The notes below the pieces were generated by a model that saw nothing but the letters and a program-made list of their open reading frames with translations, had not been told where the DNA came from and ran no database searches. Both the position numbers and the translations under genes were made by a program. Positions 58,557-64,000 of a DNA stretch of 64,000 nt are shown here, piece by piece; within the stretch, counting starts at the first letter, position 1; every line of letters begins with the position of its first letter. Origin of the DNA: Pseudalkalibacillus sp052246725 (lineage in GTDB: Bacteria; Bacillota; Bacilli; Bacillales; Fictibacillaceae); NCBI GenBank assembly GCA_052246725.1, contig JBQQCL010000001.1; one strand, written 5' to 3'.

Positions 58557-59963
58557 TTGCTGAATTTCTCTGTCAATCGATTTTCTGATAAGACACTACC
58601 CCAACAGGTCTATGATCAAATAAGTAACAGAATATTGAACAATGAATTCCAAGCCGGGGAACGACTTCCTTCTTCCAGGGAACTTGCAAATAATATCGGT
58701 GTGTCACGGAATGTTGTCTTAGAAGCGTATGACCAATTAGTGATCGAAGGATATATAGAAGTCAGACCTGGGTCTGGAACTTATGTATCCCAAGGTTCTT
58801 CGTTATTGGTAAAAAAAACAAAGCAACCATTGGAATTAGAAGATCAAAACCATGTTTCGAATCCCCTTCCATCGGTTGATGCCATCGACTTTAAAGCAAG
58901 CAACCCTGCCATGGACTATTTCCCAAGAAGCGTCTGGGGGAATCTTACCAAGGAAGTTTGTTTACATTCAGAGGATGGTTTATTTGGGTATAACCCTTCC
59001 CAAGGGATCTTCGAACTAAGAAATGTTTTAAGCCGTTATCTTTCAAGAGTTAGAGGCGTAAAATGCCATCCTGAACAAATCATCATTACATCAGGGGCGA
59101 CACAAGGTCTTTATTTGATCACAAAGTTCCTGACGACTCATAACAAAAAAGTTATCATCGAGGATCCAATCGCTGATGAGATGCTTCCTATCTTTAAAAA
59201 CGCCGGGGCGGATGTTTTGTCAGTACCGGTAGATGACAAAGGGATAATGACCGAATGCATGCCAACCAATCATGATCCCAGCTTCATATTCGTAGTTCCA
59301 TCCCATCAATTTCCATTAGGTGGCACCTTACCTATCCAGAGAAGAATCCAATTGATTGAATATGCGAGAGAACATAATGCTTACATTGTTGAGGATGATT
59401 ATGACAGCGAGTTTACTTATGATGGAATTCCTGTCGCTTCTATGCAAGGGTTAGATCCTGATAACGTCATGTATGTCGGAACATTCAGTAAAATCTTATC
59501 TCCTTCCCTCAGAATCGGATATATGGTGTTGCCCTGGCATCTCGTGGAACAATTCCGACAAAAAAAATGGTATCAGGATAGACATACCGGTACGATTGAT
59601 CAGATGGTTTTAGCTCATTTCATTAAGGAGGGCTATCTGGATCGGCATGTTAGAAGGATGAAAAGCATCTATAAACAGAGAAGGGAAGCAATGGTCCGTT
59701 CAATCAGCAAACACTTTAGTCATTTCAAAATCCATGGTAAAGCAGCTGGAATGCATTTAGTATTGGAATTGGAGGGAGTTGATTTCACTGAAAAATTGGT
59801 CAATCGTATAAAAGACCAAGGCGTAATCATCTATCCAATAGAACCATATACCATTTCAAAAAGGAAACATAAAAATAAGATTGTTATGGGATATGGTAGT
59901 CTAACCGAAGATTTAATAGAAGAAGGGGTTTCACGCCTAAAGACTGTTTTAGAGAACCTTTAA
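58557..59963 (+). CDS. MocR-family (GntR HTH + aminotransferase) regulator
   Basis: 468 aa, TTG start after AGGAGG. N-terminal GntR winged helix: LPQQVYDQISNRILNNEFQAGERLPSSRELANNIGVSRNVVLEAYDQLVIEGYIEVRPGSGTYVS. The C-terminal fold-type I aminotransferase domain has ITSGATQGLYLITKFL, YIVEDDYDSEFTYDG with the PLP Asp, and the PLP Lys in YVGTFSKILSPSLRIGYMVLP. GabR and PdxR are examples. Divergent from the racemase gene, so its target is probably that gene. Confidence 0.93.
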   Translation: MLNFSVNRFSDKTLPQQVYDQISNRILNNEFQAGERLPSSRELANNIGVSRNVVLEAYDQLVIEGYIEVRPGSGTYVSQGSSLLVKKTKQPLELEDQNHVSNPLPSVDAIDFKASNPAMDYFPRSVWGNLTKEVCLHSEDGLFGYNPSQGIFELRNVLSRYLSRVRGVKCHPEQIIITSGATQGLYLITKFLTTHNKKVIIEDPIADEMLPIFKNAGADVLSVPVDDKGIMTECMPTNHDPSFIFVVPSHQFPLGGTLPIQRRIQLIEYAREHNAYIVEDDYDSEFTYDGIPVASMQGLDPDNVMYVGTFSKILSPSLRIGYMVLPWHLVEQFRQKKWYQDRHTGTIDQMVLAHFIKEGYLDRHVRRMKSIYKQRREAMVRSISKHFSHFKIHGKAAGMHLVLELEGVDFTEKLVNRIKDQGVIIYPIEPYTISKRKHKNKIVMGYGSLTEDLIEEGVSRLKTVLENL

Positions 59964-60084
59964 GGGAAATACAATTTGATCTTTCGCCTATGAAACCCTA
60001 AAACAGAGGCGTAAGAATAAAGAATCAACTTGGAATAGATGATAATCTTCCACATTCCGGCCATAATTGCTTCAAATAACTTCA

Positions 60085-60568
60085 TTAACAAGAAGTAAAA
60101 ATGACCAGTCTCCCTTTTTCTAAAACTCTGAAAGCTTCGTGAAATGGAGCTATTAAATTATTGAAATGGTGAATGGATAAGGTGCAGGCGATTCCATCAA
60201 AGGCGTTATTCTTGAAGGATAGTTTACCCGCATCGGCGATTTCCTAATTTATAGTTTTTGATTTGGCTTATTGCTTGCTGAAGCATTTCATACGACAGAT
60301 CACAGCCAGTCATATTCAAACCTGTATTTTCTAGAGCAACAGTATAATTACCTGTTCCACAAGCAATATCAAGTACTTTACTTCCATTTGGTACTTGCAA
60401 ATGATTTCTTAATCGTCTGGTAATCTCAGAATCAGCTTTACGGGTGGTGTCATAATTTAAACCAATATGATCGTACAAAGCAACCATCCCTAATAACCCT
60501 CCGTTTCCTGATTCGAATACTAATCTTATGTCCTTTGTACCTATGAGTATCCTTCGAAAATTTTTCAA
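60085..60568 (-). pseudogene. Class I SAM methyltransferase, decayed
   Basis: The first frame (60568 to 60224) carries the motif I block VPNGSKVLDIACGTGNYTVALENTGLNMTGCDLSYEMLQQA, then IKNYKL and an early stop. A second frame to 60085 resumes with DAGKLSFKNNAFDGIACTLSIHHFNN and AFRVLEKGRLVIFTSC. Loss of a piece between QISQIKNYKL and ADAGKL plus a frameshift, and a truncated C-terminus, mark it as dead. Read as UbiE-type small-molecule methyltransferase. Confidence 0.8.
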
Positions 60569-60605
60569 AACTTACTGAAGAAAAAATTCGTTCGTTAAAA
60601 ATAGA

Positions 60606-61079
60606 TTATTCAAGTTCTTCTTGAAAAGGAGGTTCAAACGACTGTATCCATTCTTTAAGCATATCTTCAGTTAGTGGAAATGCATATTGTGGAAGTTGAG
60701 TATTTCTTTTTGCAAGACGTTTTAAAAGGATCTCTTCAGGTACATTTAAATAATGGATTTTAAAGTCAGCACCTAATTCTGCTGCTCGTGATCGAAAATC
60801 ATCTCGTTCACTACGCCCCCAAAACCCAAAGTCTAAAATAACATCAGCGCCAATAGATAAAACTCTAGCAGCAACATCCCAAAGTAGACTTTCGACTAAA
60901 TCGTGTCTAGCATCATGTTCCTTTTCAACCATATCTTGTCCAAACAAGCGAATATGCCATTCATCAGGAGTTAGTCGAAGTGCAGAATACTTCTTTTCAA
61001 GTTTACATGCAAGCGTGGTTTTACCACTACACGGGAGACCAACCATTATATGAAGTGTCGCGATAGTACTCAGCTCCAA
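60606..61079 (-). CDS. P-loop AAA-type kinase/ATPase
   Basis: 157 aa. Walker A GLPCSGKTT near residue 14-22, then ALRLTPDEWHIRLFG with the DEW acidic word, VILDFGFWGRSERDDFR and a closing lid region LLKRLAKRNTQ. Fits the AAA_33/Zeta-toxin-like or chloramphenicol-phosphotransferase-like small kinases; the phosphate acceptor is unknown. The start is not certain; no good ribosome binding site is seen. Confidence 0.8.
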   Translation of the reverse strand: MELSTIATLHIMVGLPCSGKTTLACKLEKKYSALRLTPDEWHIRLFGQDMVEKEHDARHDLVESLLWDVAARVLSIGADVILDFGFWGRSERDDFRSRAAELGADFKIHYLNVPEEILLKRLAKRNTQLPQYAFPLTEDMLKEWIQSFEPPFQEELE

Positions 61080-61140
61080 TCTTTCACAACACTTATTCTT
61101 TTAATTATCACGGATGAAATCTAAATATTCATAGTCATAT

Positions 61141-61548
61141 TCAACGTTTTTCTAATGCTGCTACAGCTTCGATTTCCACCAATTGATTTGCATAGCCTAA
61201 TACGGTAACTCCAGATAAGGTGCTTGGAACATCATGATCTCCAAACTCATTTCTTATTGTTTCCCATGCTGTTACCAGATCTGATTGGTTTTGAGATGCT
61301 ACAAGAACCCTGGTATATACAACGTCATTCAATGAAGCACCACACTCTTTCAATGCTTCTTTCAAATTCTCAACACATAATTTAGCTTGAAGCTTATAAT
61401 CACTTAAATTAAGTACTTCTCCGTCTCTATTAAGAGGACAGGCTCCTGCTAGAAATAGTAACTCCATTCCCGAAGGTACGCGACTGGCGTATGCATAATC
61501 AACTTGAGCTAAATTTGTTGAATGAATGAATGATATTTTATTATTCAT
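61141..61548 (-). CDS. RidA-family protein (enamine/imine deaminase)
   Basis: 135 aa. RidA/YjgF landmarks: YASRVPSGMELLFLAGACPLNRDGEVL, QAKLCVENLKEALKECGASLNDVVYTRVLVAS and PSTLSGVTVLGYANQLVEIEAVA. The usual active-site Arg position within VYTRVLVAS is present; the IE(A)EAVA close is canonical. Clears reactive 2-aminoacrylate or acts on related imines. AAGGAGG seven bases before the ATG. Confidence 0.92.
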   Translation of the reverse strand: MNNKISFIHSTNLAQVDYAYASRVPSGMELLFLAGACPLNRDGEVLNLSDYKLQAKLCVENLKEALKECGASLNDVVYTRVLVASQNQSDLVTAWETIRNEFGDHDVPSTLSGVTVLGYANQLVEIEAVAALEKR

Positions 61549-61831
61549 TTATTTCCTCCTTGTTGTAATACATATCCACAAATTAGATGCTATATTATTT
61601 ATTCGATAATACTTCGATAAGTTTTTTACATCTCCTTCTTACACCATTAGATGTACCTTAAGTAGAATACTTCTTGTTAAATCTCCAACTGACACTCATT
61701 GAAGATCAACAGATAAAGCATAGCTGCCAGATAAAGAGTCAGAGTCTTTTAGACAAACCCACATCTATGCATATCGATAACAATATTTGGCAAACTAAAT
61801 GGAAACCTATTTTCACTAAGGGGACCTTCAT
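61549..61831. promoter_or_regulatory. Region upstream of gerA remnant, candidate sigma-G promoter
   Basis: Contains GCATA (61769) and CAAACTA (61791) with a 17-base spacer, one mismatch from the sigma-G -35/-10 pattern. AAGGGGACC precedes the ATG at 61832. No other feature seen. Confidence 0.4.
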
Positions 61832-63264
61832 ATGAGTTTGAAAATCAGAAAGAGACGTGAAAATAAACAAACAAATGAAAAACAAGATCAGAAAAAGACC
61901 CTCCTTTCTTCAGATTTGAAACAAAATGAACAGTCGCTCAAAGAAATCTTTTCTGATTGTTATGACGTCATCTACCATTCATATCAATTCAGTGAAGATT
62001 ATAAGGCGCATGCAGTGGTCGTCTTTTGTGAAACGATCGTCCAAAATGAAAAAGCGAACCTTTTGAAAGAAGTCATGCAAGTTCTTGTCACCCATGAAGT
62101 TGGTCCTGCAAAAGAGGTTGACATCTCTAAGGTCAAAGAATTTTTCACACATTACGGCGTGACTTCCCGTGCAGTAAAAGTCGTAGATACACTCGAAAAA
62201 ATGACAGATAAAATACTCGAAGGCCACTTCGTCATTCTCTTTGATCATTGGCACAAGGTCTTGACCTATGACGCCTTTGCTGTTGAAAAACGATCCGTTG
62301 GAGAGCCTCAGAATGAAGTTGCTGTAGTTGGACCTCGCGAAGGTACAATTGAAAATTTGACCAAGAACATCGGCATGATCCGCTCCAGGCTAAAGTCGAA
62401 GAATTTGAAATTTAAAAATAAGAAGTTCGGCAATGAAACAAAAACCAATGTCACCTATGCCTATTTAGATGGCACTGTGCCAGAAGATACACTTGAAGAA
62501 TTTGAAAAAAGATTCTACGAGATCGACCAAGAAGAAGTCATCGAGACATCTTGCTGGCCTTACTGTAAAGGCTGGTATTGAAGTGATTGCACGGATGTTC
62601 CATGCCCTTCTTTATTTATTATTCATGATCATTTTGTTGATTCTACTTTTGAACTTGACTCATTATCACCCACAATATTTATTACCGGTGCTTCCAGAAG
62701 GCTGGAAACCGATCTTGCACGCTGCATATGTAGGGTTCGGATTTCCATATATGGATATCATGTATTTCGCGATGATCCTTCCTTTTCTAAGACGTGAAAA
62801 GAATCGCCCCTTCAAAAGGTGGATGTTTCTCGGCTTATTGATCAATGGCGTAATATTAGCACTGACAATGATCGCTTCCATCATGATTTTCGGTCCAATT
62901 ACATCTTATGAAAAGTTTCCAATATTTGAAGCGGCTCGGATCATCGAGATCGGGGAAATCATCCAACGTGTAGAGTCGATTTTCGGAATAGCCCTCATTT
63001 TTGGCTCATATGAAAATCACGCTGATGCTCTTAATCATCAACGAAGTAGCCACGCAACTATTCGGTTTGAAAGATAAACGTGCCTTTGTGTTTCCGAACG
63101 CCCTACTCGTCTTTCTCTTTTCTTTGACGATGTTCCGAAATGACGTGGAACTCGGGGAAAGTGGGATGATGGAATCGATGCTTGCCTTTTTCATGGCATT
63201 TATTCCATTGTTGGTAATTGTCTCGGTTACCAGTCTTTTTAAAAAAGATAATAGAACTGTCTAA
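61832..63264 (+). pseudogene. Chimeric gerAA/gerAB spore germination pseudogene
   Basis: Residues 1-240 of the first frame (61832-62581) are the N-terminal soluble domain of a GerA-type A subunit (LKEIFSDCYDVIYHSYQF, ILEGHFVILFDHWHKVLTYDAF, PQNEVAVVGPREGTIENLTKNIGMIRSRLKS, FEKRFYEIDQEEVIETS). Right after, in another frame, the sequence becomes the middle of a B subunit (GIEVIARMFHALLYLLFMII, VLPEGWKPILHAAYVGFGFPY), and a third frame from about 63010 finishes it (VFPNALLVFLFSLTMF). A deletion removed the A C-terminal half and the B N-terminal third; a later frameshift split the rest. No gerAC follows. Confidence 0.85.
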
Positions 63265-63321
63265 CTAACTTTATGCTGATGCTCTGTTATACTTTATATA
63301 AAAGCAAGGGAGAGTGGATCA

Positions 63322-63720
63322 ATGGCAAACTTATATCCTTACATATTCAGCAAAGATGCAAAAAGACAAGCAGACTTTTATGCTCAAGCTTTAAAAGGAG
63401 AAGTTGTAAATGTTCAAACCTTTGACCAAGCACCAGGTTCTCCACCAGAAATTGCTGACAAAGTGATGCATCTGACTCTACGGATTGCAGGTCAAACATT
63501 TTTTATGGCTGATGCTGTTAGGGAACCTGTTCACAAGGGAAGCAATTTGAATCTCGTCCTTGAGTACAAATCAGAAGATGAAGCACGTGAAGCATTTGAT
63601 GGACTATCTGACGGCGGGAACGTGTTAATGCCATTTGAAAAGGTATTCTGGGGAGCAATGTTCGGTCGAATTGAAGATCAATACGGTGTTACGTGGCAAA
63701 TTACGACAGAACACGAGTAA
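63322..63720 (+). CDS. VOC-family protein (PhnB/YxeI-like)
   Basis: 132 aa, single-domain PhnB-type VOC protein: LYPYIFSKDAKRQADFYAQALKGEVV, VMHLTLRIAGQTFFMADA, and WGAMFGRIEDQYGVTWQITTE with the family FG-x-x-x-D-x-x-GV word. Reaction unknown. GGGAGAGTGGATCA before the ATG. Confidence 0.87.
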   Translation: MANLYPYIFSKDAKRQADFYAQALKGEVVNVQTFDQAPGSPPEIADKVMHLTLRIAGQTFFMADAVREPVHKGSNLNLVLEYKSEDEAREAFDGLSDGGNVLMPFEKVFWGAMFGRIEDQYGVTWQITTEHE

Positions 63721-63804
63721 AAACGTCAAAAAAGGTTTTAAGTGTCATATAAAAGGGTAATGTCTTATGTCTGGCATCTATCCCATGTGCCGGACTACAC
63801 AGGA

Positions 63805-63850
63805 TTTCCCCTGCTTTCTATACATAGTAGATCGCGGGGGAAACTTTTTT
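63805..63850 (+). terminator. Terminator after VOC gene
   Basis: TTTCCCCTGC and GCGGGGGAAA, 19-base loop, then CTTTTTT. One G-T pair in the stem. Confidence 0.8.
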
Positions 63851-63919
63851 ACGCCATAGTTTTACACCACCTATTACCGCTTTTTCCTCGCCATTACCTG
63901 ATTAAGCTTTTTTCAAATG

Positions 63920-64000
63920 AAACGATAACGGACACAGGAGACCTTATTTTGTCAAAACCCTATACACTTCTAACCTTAACGGACATCAGGAATGCTTATT
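63920..64000. repeat. Short-phrase array, GCGGACACCAG type, window edge
   Basis: TAACGGACACAGGAGACC (63926) and TTAACGGACATCAGGAATGC (63976) in direct orientation, the second continuing off the window. Same word as the block at 30255. Confidence 0.75.

Overview
The window looks like a chromosome segment of a low-to-moderate G+C, endospore-forming member of the Bacillaceae. The reasons are strong AAGGAGG-type ribosome binding sites with frequent TTG/GTG starts, an IDEAL-domain protein, PutR/PucR and MocR regulators, a T-box-free thiamine (THI-box) leader, remnants of a gerA-type spore germination operon, and several families of Bacillaceae intergenic repeats. No rRNA, tRNA, transposase, phage gene or CRISPR array was seen.

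Layout. (1) 1-8.7 kb, minus strand: a long acyl-CoA catabolic operon (three AMP-forming acyl-CoA ligases, an acyl-CoA dehydrogenase, 3-hydroxyacyl-CoA dehydrogenase, thiolase, and an enoyl-CoA hydratase/isomerase cut by the window edge). (2) 9-16 kb: mixed housekeeping and small genes (IDEAL protein, AidB-like acyl-CoA dehydrogenase, VOC protein, nucleotidyltransferase, GNAT, aeRF1-like protein, L,D-transpeptidase, XRE regulator with a membrane partner). (3) 16.3-19.3 kb: tryptophan dioxygenase and kynureninase, divergent from a TetR regulator across a perfect 25-base palindrome. (4) 19.5-30 kb: SDR, DUF2254 membrane protein, an SsuABC/THI5-type ABC importer, endonuclease IV, small spore-former-type proteins, CBO0543-like membrane proteins, and an orphan lysine/ornithine N-hydroxylase. 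(5) 30.4-42.8 kb, minus strand: what appears to be a complete reductive pyrimidine degradation cluster (uracil to acetyl-CoA) with an NCS1 permease, a PucR regulator and two small unknown proteins. (6) 43-53 kb: an A+T-rich accessory stretch full of its own repeats, carrying an ArsR-controlled flavin oxidoreductase, a methyltransferase, small membrane proteins with an HxlR regulator, and a three-gene unit of unknown role (zinc-finger/HTH/DUF2087 regulator, GIY-YIG protein, condensation-like acyltransferase). (7) 53-57 kb: proline catabolism (frameshifted putB, rocA/putC, putR). (8) 57-64 kb: an orphan TPP riboswitch, an Asp/Glu racemase divergent from a MocR regulator, a decayed methyltransferase gene, RidA, a chimeric gerAA/gerAB pseudogene and a VOC protein.

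The most unusual material is intergenic. An approximately 85-90 bp structured repeat occurs six times between 13 and 30 kb, always in the same orientation. One copy sits inside a larger approximately 215 bp repeat whose second, uninterrupted copy lies at 38.8-39.05 kb, giving an empty site that argues the small element is mobile. Another copy supplies the last codons of the TetR gene. Other repeat families are short-phrase arrays (CCGGCGGG type; GGACACCAG type) and a conserved hairpin family confined to 44-52 kb. Several operator candidates can be proposed from matching palindromes (TetR/kyn, ArsR/oxidoreductase, PucR/pyrimidine). All functional calls are by reading motifs and family resemblance; no database search was run.
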